Shown here in pieces: positions 25,527 through 33,358 of a DNA stretch of 64,000 bases. The translations under genes and the position numbers were made by a program. The stretch is taken from the NCBI RefSeq assembly GCF_022808695.1, contig NZ_JAKZKW010000006.1, forward strand, positions 1 to 64,000, written 5' to 3'. The notes beneath the pieces were generated by a model. That model saw only the letters and a program-made list of their open reading frames with translations, was not told the DNA's origin and did not search any database. Source of the DNA: Fundidesulfovibrio soli (lineage in GTDB: Bacteria; Desulfobacterota; Desulfovibrionia; Desulfovibrionales; Desulfovibrionaceae). Numbering within the stretch: the first letter of the stretch is position 1; each line of letters starts with the position of its first letter.

Positions 25527-26746
25527 CCGTTAAGCCCCTTCATGTTCTTGATGAGCGCCAGGAGTTCGTCCTCGATGTCCGAGGCCTCGTCGGGGTCCAC
25601 CGCGCCCAGGCGTCCGATCTCCTCGGTGACCACGGCCGCGATTTTCTTGGAGAGGTTGGCCATGATCTTCTGCCGGGCTTCGGGCCCGGCCAGGGAGGCC
25701 AGCACGGAAACCTTGTAGAACCCCAGCTGGGAGAGCGCCTCGCCCAAGGTGGCGTTGTCCACGGCCACGATGTCCTGCACGGTGGCCAGATCTTCGGTTT
25801 TGAGGCGGGGGCGCTTGGCGCGCTGGAAGTATTCGCCGCCCACCTGCTCCGCGTAATCCATGATGGAGCGTTTGTGGAAGAAGAAGGAGGTGGGGGGCAT
25901 CTCTCCGTAGGAAATCTTTTTCAGGATTGTTTCCGGTTGAGCCTGCACCAGGGCGGCGAAGTCGTCAAGGTCGATGAACTCCAGGTCGCAGGCGGCATCG
26001 TCCTGGTTGTCCTTGGCCAGGTTGCGCGTAACGCTGGCGAAACGGTCCAGGTCGGGCACGGAGAGAAGTCGCTCGCGCACGAACTCGCCGGTCTTCTTCC
26101 TGGTGCCCAGCAGCGGGTCCTGCCGGTAGTGGGAGCCCTTGACGTCGGTGATGTCCACCACGTGCAGCTTGGCAAGCTTCTCCAGGATGTCGTCGATCTC
26201 CACCTGGGAGATGAGCAGGATGTCCTTGATGGTGCGGGAGAGCTCCACCGTGGAGAGCTGCGCGGCCTCGGCCTTGACCCCGGGCTTTGCCGCGGGCCTG
26301 GGCAGGCCCTTCCAGGCCAGCTGGATGATGTTGCAGACCGAGGAGAAGGTGTTGGAGCAGCTGCGCTCCGTCACGCGGGCGTTGAGGGCCCGGATGCGCT
26401 CCACGAGATAGGTGGTGATGATCTGCACGGGGCGGGGGCACTTGAGCAGCAGGGTGTGCAGGAGGTTCTGGTCCAGCACGATGACTTCGGTGTACTCCAG
26501 CGCTTCGGCCGAGGCGGTGCGCTTCTCTTCGCTGATCACGCCCATCTCGCCGAAAATCTGGCCCGGGCGCATGATGCCCAGGGTGATGCGCTTGTTGCCC
26601 GAGAGGCGGTAGACGCCCACCGCGCCCTGCTTGATGATGTAGGCTTCGTTGCTGGACTGGCCCTCCTTGTAGATGACCTGACCCTTGTGGAAACTCTTGG
26701 TCTTGTCTCCCACTTCGGGCGTCCTTGTTTCGGATTTCCGCTCCAC
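25523..26746 (-). CDS. Cyclic-nucleotide-binding protein with FliG-like C-terminal domain
   Basis: A 407-residue protein. Residues ~15-120 are a cNMP-binding barrel (FHKGQVIYKEGQSSNEAYII, VYRLSGN, RPGQIFGEMGVISEEKRTASAEA). A winged-helix-like part follows near residues 165-205 (TVELSRTIKDILLISQVEID). The last ~85 residues resemble the C-terminal domain of the rotor protein FliG: VQDIVAVDNATLGEALSQL, LASLAGPEARQKIMANLSKK and VVTEEIGRLGAVDPDEASD follow FliG's order of motifs. The GTG start at 26746 has GGAGG six bases upstream. It is the first gene of the stator operon and is coupled to motA by a four-base overlap. A rotor-like or stator-gating protein that responds to a nucleotide is a reasonable inference. 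Confidence 0.78.
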   Translation of the reverse strand: MERKSETRTPEVGDKTKSFHKGQVIYKEGQSSNEAYIIKQGAVGVYRLSGNKRITLGIMRPGQIFGEMGVISEEKRTASAEALEYTEVIVLDQNLLHTLLLKCPRPVQIITTYLVERIRALNARVTERSCSNTFSSVCNIIQLAWKGLPRPAAKPGVKAEAAQLSTVELSRTIKDILLISQVEIDDILEKLAKLHVVDITDVKGSHYRQDPLLGTRKKTGEFVRERLLSVPDLDRFASVTRNLAKDNQDDAACDLEFIDLDDFAALVQAQPETILKKISYGEMPPTSFFFHKRSIMDYAEQVGGEYFQRAKRPRLKTEDLATVQDIVAVDNATLGEALSQLGFYKVSVLASLAGPEARQKIMANLSKKIAAVVTEEIGRLGAVDPDEASDIEDELLALIKNMKGLNG

Positions 26747-26959
26747 TGCGCGCCTCCGGCGTTCTGGTCGATGCGTATGGGGTCTGTGTGAGGCCGGCGG
26801 CCCGCTTCGCGGGTCGCAAGCGCCGGGGAGCTGTGCGCTCCAGGATTCGGCACACACGACAGAATAGCTGCAACGCGTCCAGAATTCAAGACAATGGGGC
26901 TCCGGCGAAAATATTTACTAAGACGTGACATGCGGGTAGAATCACCGCAGGAGCGCGAA

Positions 26960-27739
26960 ATGCCGAAACCGACCTGTCACGACGTATCCGTCCTGAGAAT
27001 CACCCCGCACGGCCCGGAAGGCCTGAGCCACGGGCTGTGGCTCATCGAACTGGAAAATCCCGGCTGGCAGACCGTACGCCCCGGGCAGTTCGCCATGCTC
27101 AGGCCCACGGCCTGGGGCTTTGAACCGCTCTGGGCCAGGCCTTTCTCCATCTGCCGGGCCACTCCGGAGCGGCTGGCGTTCCTGATCCAGGCGGTGGGGC
27201 GCGGCACCAGGCTGCTCACCGGGCTCAGGCAGGGCGACACCGTGACTGTCTGGGGTCCCCTGGGCCACGCCTTCAACACGGAGCCGGGCGTGCGCACCCT
27301 GATGCTGGCCGGAGGCGTGGGCATCGCCCCCTTCGTGGAGTACACCGCCGCCCACCCGACCCCCTCGGCCCTGAGCCTGCTCTTCGGGCACAGGCCCCCG
27401 CTTTCCTGCTACCCCTATGAAGACATCACCCGGCTTGTGACCGCCTCCGCCTTCAGGGAGACCTCCCCGCAGGACATCCCCCTGTTCGTGGCCCGCATCG
27501 AGGAGGCCATGGCCGACCACGCCGGCGGTCTGGCCCTGGCCTGCGGCCCCACGCCGTTCCTGCGCACGGTGCAGAAGGCCGCGCTGAAGCTCGGCGTGCG
27601 CTGCCAGCTCTCGCTTGAGAACCGCATGGCCTGCGGCATCGGGGCCTGCCTCGGCTGCGTGGCCACCGACACCGAAGGGCGCCACGTCCAGAGCTGCACG
27701 CGCGGGCCTGTCTTCTGGGCCAACGAAATTACCCTCTAG
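26960..27739 (+). CDS. pyrK: Dihydroorotate dehydrogenase electron transfer subunit
   Basis: Iron-sulfur flavoprotein that passes electrons from dihydroorotate dehydrogenase B to NAD+. It has ~259 residues. RPGQFAMLRP and WARPFSICR bind FAD, and MLAGGVGIAPFVEY binds NAD. The C-terminal MACGIGACLGCVATDTEGRHVQSC supplies the four [2Fe-2S] cysteines. ATG 26960 has CAGGAG upstream. pyrD follows after nine bases. It is divergent from the stator operon. Confidence 0.94.
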   Translation: MPKPTCHDVSVLRITPHGPEGLSHGLWLIELENPGWQTVRPGQFAMLRPTAWGFEPLWARPFSICRATPERLAFLIQAVGRGTRLLTGLRQGDTVTVWGPLGHAFNTEPGVRTLMLAGGVGIAPFVEYTAAHPTPSALSLLFGHRPPLSCYPYEDITRLVTASAFRETSPQDIPLFVARIEEAMADHAGGLALACGPTPFLRTVQKAALKLGVRCQLSLENRMACGIGACLGCVATDTEGRHVQSCTRGPVFWANEITL

Positions 27740-27748
27740 GAAGCAATC

Positions 27749-28663
27749 ATGGACCAAAGCGTCAGTCTGGCCGGTTTGAACCTCAAGAACCCGGTGATGA
27801 CCGCCTCAGGCACCTTCGGTTACGGCCTGGAGTTCACCCCGTATGGCGACCTCACCGCCCTGGGCGGTATCGTGGTCAAGGGCCTCTCCCTCAAGCCGCG
27901 CGAGGGCAACCCCATGCCGCGCATCGCCGAGACTCCGTCCGGGATGCTCAACGCCATCGGGCTCCAGAACTGCGGGGTGGAGCGCTTCCTGAGCGACAAG
28001 CTGCCCAGGCTGCCCTGGAAAGAGACCCCCATCCTGGCCAACCTCTACGCCTGCGACCCCGAAGAGTTCGGGCGGCTGGCCGAGTTGCTTGCCGCCGAGG
28101 AGGGCGTGGCCGCGCTGGAGGTGAACATCTCCTGCCCCAACGTGAAGGAGGGCGGCGTGCTCTTCGGGCAGGACCCCGCCCAGGCCGCCAAAGTCACCGA
28201 GGCGGTCAAGAAGCGCTGCGGCACCAAGCCGGTGATGGTCAAGCTCTCGCCCAACGTGGCGGACATAGTGGCCATCGCCAGGGCCGTGGAGGCCGCCGGG
28301 GCCGACAGCCTCTCGCTCATCAACACGCTCACCGGCATGGCCGTGGACGTGCGCACCCGCAAACCCCGCCTGGCCAACGTGGTGGGCGGCCTCTCCGGCC
28401 CCGCCGTGAAGCCCGTGGCCCTGCGCTGCGTCTGGCAGGTGAGCCGGGCGGTGAACATCCCGGTGGTGGGCATGGGGGGGATCAGCTCGGCCATGGACGT
28501 GCTGGAGTTCATCATGGTGGGGGCGCACGCCGTCCAGGTGGGCACCGCCAATTTCACCCGCCCCGACTTCGCTTTCAGGCTCGTGGAGGATTTGCCCAAG
28601 GTGGCCGCCAGCATGGGCGTCACCAGTTGGGAGAGTTTCAGAGGGAGCCTGGATGTGGGCTGA
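27749..28663 (+). CDS. pyrD: Dihydroorotate dehydrogenase B, catalytic subunit
   Basis: Oxidises dihydroorotate to orotate in pyrimidine synthesis; with PyrK it forms the class 1B enzyme. It has 304 residues. GLNLKNPVMTASGTFGYG is at the N-terminus. NISCPNVKEGG holds the catalytic Cys characteristic of class 1 enzymes, and VVGMGGISSAMDVLEFI is the phosphate-binding loop for FMN. Its last codons overlap the start of the following binding-protein gene. Confidence 0.96.
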   Translation: MDQSVSLAGLNLKNPVMTASGTFGYGLEFTPYGDLTALGGIVVKGLSLKPREGNPMPRIAETPSGMLNAIGLQNCGVERFLSDKLPRLPWKETPILANLYACDPEEFGRLAELLAAEEGVAALEVNISCPNVKEGGVLFGQDPAQAAKVTEAVKKRCGTKPVMVKLSPNVADIVAIARAVEAAGADSLSLINTLTGMAVDVRTRKPRLANVVGGLSGPAVKPVALRCVWQVSRAVNIPVVGMGGISSAMDVLEFIMVGAHAVQVGTANFTRPDFAFRLVEDLPKVAASMGVTSWESFRGSLDVG

Positions 28664-29741
28664 AGAGCCGCCCCGTAGTCAATCCGCCCGGGCATCGGGC
28701 TTCGGGCAGGGGCTGGCCGCCGTGGGGCTGGCCGCCCTGTGCGCCGTGCTGTGGGCCACCCTGGCCGCCTTTCCGGGGCTCCTCCGGGCCCAGGGGACGG
28801 GGGCGCCCTTGCGCGTATGCATCGTGCACAGCTACCACCCCGGCTACAGCTGGACCCAGGAGATCAACAAGGGCGTTTACGAAGCCCTGGGCGGGCTCAA
28901 CGTCAGCTATTCGGTCCTCTACCTTGACGCCAAGCGCCAGCACGAGCTGCAGCGCCTCCAACTGGCCGGGCGGGATATGGCCCGGACCATTGCGGAGATG
29001 GAGCCCGATGCCGTGGTGGCCGCGGACGACGCCGTGCAGGAATACGTGATTTCGCCCCACCTCAAGGGCGGCATCACCCCCCAGGTGATTTTCTGCGGCG
29101 TCAACGGTCCGCCGGATCGCTACGGCTACCCGGCGGCAAACGTGTCCGGCGTGAGGGAGCGTTTCCATTTCCGTGAGGGCGTGGCACTTGCCAAGCGCAT
29201 CCTGCCTCAGGCCGCCAACATCGCCTACCTGTTCGACGCCTCCGAGACCTCCCTGTTCCTGCGGCAGGACATGGCCCGGGACGTGGCCGAGGGAGGCCCC
29301 TTCGCGCTGACGCAGCAGTCGCTCAACTGCGCCGTCACCTTCCAGCAGTGGCAGCGCAGGGTGCTGGATCTGCAATCCCAGGCCGACGTGCTTGGCATGG
29401 CCCTCTATCACAGTCTCAAGGACGAGCAGACCGGCGAGGCGGTCCCCGCGGCGGAAGTGGCTGAATGGACCCGCACGGTCAACACCAAGCCCACCCTGGG
29501 ATTCGCGGATTTCTCCGTGGACCACCATGTGCTTTGTGGAGTACTTGAGTCGGGCTTCGAGCAGGGCTTCCTGGCCGGGCAGATGGTCAGGGAGGTGCTG
29601 GTCGGGCGCATCGCGGCCGGGGCGCTCCCCATGCGCGTCAACGAGTCCGGGATGGTGATGGTCAACCTCAAAACCGCCGAGAACCTGGGGCTGGACATCC
29701 CCTATGACGTTATCGAAGCGGCTTCCGTCGTCGTGCATTGA
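28653..29741 (+). CDS. Periplasmic binding protein (ABC_sub_bind-like)
   Basis: A 362-residue exported protein. A charged N-terminus and a hydrophobic stretch at residues ~18-42 (LAAVGLAALCAVLWATLAAF) serve as signal or anchor. The mature part reads as a two-lobed substrate-binding protein: VCIVHSYHPGYSWTQEINKG, VVAADDAVQEYV, VIFCGVNGPP and GFADFSVDHHVLCGVLESGFEQG. No permease or ATPase genes are near, and a sensor kinase gene follows by ~120 bases, so it probably presents a ligand to the kinase. It overlaps pyrD by 11 bases. Confidence 0.8.
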   Translation: MWAEEPPRSQSARASGFGQGLAAVGLAALCAVLWATLAAFPGLLRAQGTGAPLRVCIVHSYHPGYSWTQEINKGVYEALGGLNVSYSVLYLDAKRQHELQRLQLAGRDMARTIAEMEPDAVVAADDAVQEYVISPHLKGGITPQVIFCGVNGPPDRYGYPAANVSGVRERFHFREGVALAKRILPQAANIAYLFDASETSLFLRQDMARDVAEGGPFALTQQSLNCAVTFQQWQRRVLDLQSQADVLGMALYHSLKDEQTGEAVPAAEVAEWTRTVNTKPTLGFADFSVDHHVLCGVLESGFEQGFLAGQMVREVLVGRIAAGALPMRVNESGMVMVNLKTAENLGLDIPYDVIEAASVVVH

Positions 29742-29864
29742 GGCCGGCACGGGTCACCCAGGCGTGAAAGGCATGCACATGGCTTGGCAACGCGGGACAT
29801 ACGGTACGCTCCGGGCCGGCGAATCGGCCGGGCGCCAGGCCGTCCCCGGCCAGGGGGCGCGTGA

Positions 29865-32084
29865 ATGACCATCAATCCCGCCCGGCCGTACCTCGTCCCC
29901 ATCCTGTTTCTGGTTTTTCTGGGGATGCTCCTCACCACCGCCATTTCCTACTTCCACACCAAGCAGACCGCCGAGGACATGGCCGTGGGCCAGATGACCC
30001 AAGCGCTGGACTCTCTCAACCGGGATGTCTCGGGCAAGGTCCAGTCGTTGCGGGGCAACCTGGCTCTGTGGTCCCAGGAGGACGTTTTCCGGCTGGCTTT
30101 GTCCGACACGTACCTGGGCCGCTCCGCGCGCCAGGCCGCCGAAAAGCGCCTGGCCGGGCGCCTGGTGCACGCCTATTATGACCGGGCCATACTGGCCAGG
30201 CCCGACGGGCTGGTGGTGGCCTCGTCCGACCCGGCGGGGATGGCGTCGGTGAAGGTGTTGGAGCGCGATTACTTCAAGCGCTCCTTGAAGAACGAGGTGG
30301 TCACCTCCACGGTCCTGAAGAGTTATTACACGGGCAAGCCCGTGATGGTTGTCTCCAGCCCGGTTCAGGGGCAGGACAAGCAAGCTGCGGGCGTCCTGGC
30401 CCTCGTGGTGGACATCGGCAGGATATCCCACGAAATCCTGGACAGCATCCGCATCGGCAAGAGCGGCGGAGCCTACCTGCTCGACGATGCCAACCAACTG
30501 CTGGGCGTGCCCTCCTGGAGCCGCTCCGGGCAGTTCCATCCCGGGGAGGAGGCGGCCCGCAAGCTGCGCGCCGCCAACGGAACGGCCGTGGTGCGTTATC
30601 AGAACGCGCAGACGGAGCGCATGGCCGTGGCCACCATCAACCCCGACACGGACTGGGTGCTGGTGGTTGAGGCCGACGCGGACGAACTCCTGCGCCCCGC
30701 CTCCCGGCTGGCGGCCGTCAACGCCCTGGTCTCCCTGTGCGTTCTCGCGCTGGTTGCCGTGGCGCTCTACGCGCTCAGGAACGCCATCGCCCGGCTGCGC
30801 TTCTCCGAGGGCAGGTACAGGGCGCTCACCGAAACCACCCCGGTGGGCATCGCCACCTTCGATGCGGCCGGAAGGCCGGACTACCTCAACGAGCGCGCCC
30901 AGCAGATCTTCGAACTGGCCCCCACCGAAGAGAATTCCAGGCCAAAGAACTGGACGGAGCTCTTCGAGGACAAGGAGGGCGCGTCGCTGAGCCTCTCCGA
31001 GTTGCCTCCCGGGCAGGCCCTGGCCACCCAGAGGCCCGTGCTGGGAATGAACGTGTGGTTCCGCCTGGGCTCGGGCAACCGCAAGGCCCTGATGTTTAAC
31101 GCGGCGCCTTTGCTGGGCGAGAACGGGCAGGTCACCGGGGTGGTGGCCGCCTTCGAGGACATCACCGAGCGCTCCCGCATCCAGGAGATCATGGTCCAGA
31201 CCGAGAAGATGATGTCCGTGGGCGGCCTGGCCGCCGGCATGGCCCATGAGATCAACAACCCCCTGGCCTCCATCCTGCAGGCCCTGCAGGTGATCACCCG
31301 CAGGATGGACCCGGCGCAGCCTGCCAACATCAGGGTGGCCCAGGAGGCAGGTCTAGATCTGGAGGCCCTGCGCGCCTACATGCGCCTGAGGGGGCTCGAC
31401 CAGTTCCTGGAGGGCATTCGCGAGGGCGGAGTGCGCGCCTCCAGGATCGTGAGCAACATGCTGGGGTTCGCCCGCAAGTCGGGCAGGGACTATGCCGTCT
31501 GCGACCCGGGCGACCTGCTGGAGAAGGCGCTGGAGCTGGCCGGGGGCGACTACGACCTCAAGAAGCATTACGACTTCCGGCACGTCAGGATCGTGCGGGA
31601 CTTCAGCACCTACATGCCCAAGGTCGAATGCCAGCCCATGGAGATCGAACAGGTCTTCTTCAACATCATCAAGAACGCGGCCCAGGCCATGAAGTCCAAG
31701 GATTATTCACCGCCCCGGACCGCTCCCGCGCGTGAAGGACGCAAGGGCCTGCCCGCGCCGGAGGGGGCGCCACAGGAATTGGAGAACGACGCGCTCCCGG
31801 CAGTGTCCCTGGCCTCGCCCCTGCTGACCCTGCGCACCCAGCCGGAGAAGAACGCGGCCCTGGTGATCATCGAGGACAACGGCCCAGGCATGAGCGAGGA
31901 GGTGCGCCGCCGCATCTTCGAGCCGTTCTACACCACCAAGTCCATCGGCGAAGGCACCGGGCTGGGGCTTTCAGTGGCCTATTTCATCGTGGTGGAGAAC
32001 CACAAGGGCAGCATCGACGTGGAGACCACGCCCGGCCAGGGCACCCGCTTCCTGATCCGCCTCCCGTATCGCCGGGGGCTGTAG
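29865..32084 (+). CDS. Membrane sensor histidine kinase (Cache-PAS-HisKA-HATPase)
   Basis: A 739-residue kinase. There are membrane helices at residues ~8-30 and ~285-305, with a Cache-like periplasmic sensor between them. A PAS domain spans ~318-440 (RYRALTETTPVGIATFDAAG). The H-box is GMAHEINNPLAS near residue 460, with the N-box near 600 (FFNIIKNAAQAMKS), then DNGPGM and GEGTGLGLS. About 30 extra residues follow the H-box helix, and ~50 Pro/Ala-rich residues lie between the N-box and the G1 box. No response regulator is adjacent. It is preceded by a binding-protein gene and ends at an inverted repeat. Confidence 0.9.
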   Translation: MTINPARPYLVPILFLVFLGMLLTTAISYFHTKQTAEDMAVGQMTQALDSLNRDVSGKVQSLRGNLALWSQEDVFRLALSDTYLGRSARQAAEKRLAGRLVHAYYDRAILARPDGLVVASSDPAGMASVKVLERDYFKRSLKNEVVTSTVLKSYYTGKPVMVVSSPVQGQDKQAAGVLALVVDIGRISHEILDSIRIGKSGGAYLLDDANQLLGVPSWSRSGQFHPGEEAARKLRAANGTAVVRYQNAQTERMAVATINPDTDWVLVVEADADELLRPASRLAAVNALVSLCVLALVAVALYALRNAIARLRFSEGRYRALTETTPVGIATFDAAGRPDYLNERAQQIFELAPTEENSRPKNWTELFEDKEGASLSLSELPPGQALATQRPVLGMNVWFRLGSGNRKALMFNAAPLLGENGQVTGVVAAFEDITERSRIQEIMVQTEKMMSVGGLAAGMAHEINNPLASILQALQVITRRMDPAQPANIRVAQEAGLDLEALRAYMRLRGLDQFLEGIREGGVRASRIVSNMLGFARKSGRDYAVCDPGDLLEKALELAGGDYDLKKHYDFRHVRIVRDFSTYMPKVECQPMEIEQVFFNIIKNAAQAMKSKDYSPPRTAPAREGRKGLPAPEGAPQELENDALPAVSLASPLLTLRTQPEKNAALVIIEDNGPGMSEEVRRRIFEPFYTTKSIGEGTGLGLSVAYFIVVENHKGSIDVETTPGQGTRFLIRLPYRRGL

Positions 32085-32173
32085 GGCCGCTTTCCGGCTC
32101 ACCGGTCCGGCTCGCCGCCCGGGCGCGGATTGTTCATCCTTCACTTTCACTTCTTGGGGGCCGGAAAGCGGCC
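32085..32173. repeat. 14-bp inverted repeat between convergent genes
   Basis: GGCCGCTTTCCGGC (32085-32098) and its exact complement GCCGGAAAGCGGCC (32160-32173) enclose 61 bases. It lies between the kinase and mutY, which converge. It could act as a two-way terminator stem, or be a palindromic repeat split by an insertion. There is no T tract. Confidence 0.6.
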
Positions 32174-32197
32174 ATGCTGCCGGCCGTGGAGCGGGGC

Positions 32198-33289
32198 TCA
32201 GGCCAGGCGCGGGTCGCGGGCGATGGTCTCGGCCAGCTTGCGCATGGCCGTGGGGAAGGCCAGGGCCTCAAGCTTCGGCAGGGGCAGCCAGCGGTAGGCG
32301 CTGGCCGCCGTGAGCACGGGCTCGGGCGGCGCGGCCCCCTCGGGGAAGCCCGTCAGGTAGGCGTGCATGGTCACCCTGTAGCGGGTGTAGGAATGCTTGA
32401 TCACCGCCAGCTTGCCCAGGCTGCGCACCTCGAAGCCGGTCTCCTCCCGCACTTCGCGCAGGGCCGCCTGTTCGGGCTCCTCCCCGGGCTCTATCTGACC
32501 GCCGGGGAACTCCCACAATCCGCCCCAAACGCCGCCGGGCAGGCGCTTCTGCACGTAGATCAGCCCTTGGTGCAGGATCACCGCCGTGGCCATGGCGATG
32601 GGCACTGCGGGCTTGCCGGGGGGCAGGGCCGGGCGCAGGTCCACGGTGTCGGCGGCCAGGGCGCTGCAGATGGAGGCCAGCGGGCAGCGCGGGCAGTCCG
32701 GGTCGCGCGGGGTGCAGACCAGCGCGCCCAGTTCCATGAGCGCTTGGTTGAAGTCCCGGGCCTGGCCCTGCGGAATCAGCGAGAGGGCCAGCCCGGCGAA
32801 GCGCCTGCGTCCCACGGGCTCCTTGGGGGAGAGGGCGATGTCGAACACGCGGGCCAGCACGCGCTCCACGTTGGCGTCCACTGCGGCCACGTCCTGCTTG
32901 TAGGCGATGGAGAGCACCGCCCCGGTGGTGTAGGCCCCGACGCCGGGCAGGGCGGCCAGCTCGGAGGCGGAGGAGGGCACCGCGCCGCCGTGGCGCTCCA
33001 CGATGGCCCTGGCGGCCTTGAGCAGGTTGCGGGCGCGGCCGTAGTAGCCCAGGCCCTCCCAGAGCCGCAGCACCTCCTCCTCGCTGGCCCGGGCCAGGCT
33101 GAACACGTCCGGGAAGCGGGCCAGGAAGCGGTTGAAATACTCCACGGCCCGGTCCATCTGGGTCTGCTGGAGCATGACCTCCGAGAGCCAGACCTGATAG
33201 GGGTCGTAGCCGTCGCGCCAGGGAAGGGGGCGTTTGGCCTGCCGGAACCAGTCCAGCAGGAGGGAAGAAAAGCGGGATGCGTCAGGCAT
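32198..33289 (-). CDS. mutY: Adenine DNA glycosylase
   Basis: Removes A mispaired with 8-oxoguanine. It has ~363 residues. The HhH motif is LAALPGVGAYTTGAVLSIAY, the catalytic Asp is in AAVDANVERVLAR, and the [4Fe-4S] cysteines are in CTPRDPDCPRCPLASIC. The C-terminal third is the Nudix-like 8-oxoG-recognition domain (LWEFPGGQIEPGEEPEQAALREVREETG). ATG 33289 is preferred; a TTG four codons upstream is possible. It is divergent from the following large gene. Confidence 0.95.
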   Translation of the reverse strand: MPDASRFSSLLLDWFRQAKRPLPWRDGYDPYQVWLSEVMLQQTQMDRAVEYFNRFLARFPDVFSLARASEEEVLRLWEGLGYYGRARNLLKAARAIVERHGGAVPSSASELAALPGVGAYTTGAVLSIAYKQDVAAVDANVERVLARVFDIALSPKEPVGRRRFAGLALSLIPQGQARDFNQALMELGALVCTPRDPDCPRCPLASICSALAADTVDLRPALPPGKPAVPIAMATAVILHQGLIYVQKRLPGGVWGGLWEFPGGQIEPGEEPEQAALREVREETGFEVRSLGKLAVIKHSYTRYRVTMHAYLTGFPEGAAPPEPVLTAASAYRWLPLPKLEALAFPTAMRKLAETIARDPRLA

Positions 33290-33358
33290 GTTCGTTTCCA
33301 ATTCGGGCGGGCTGGGCTATAGCATAGGGCAAGGACGCCGTCGATAGAAGGAGAGGCC

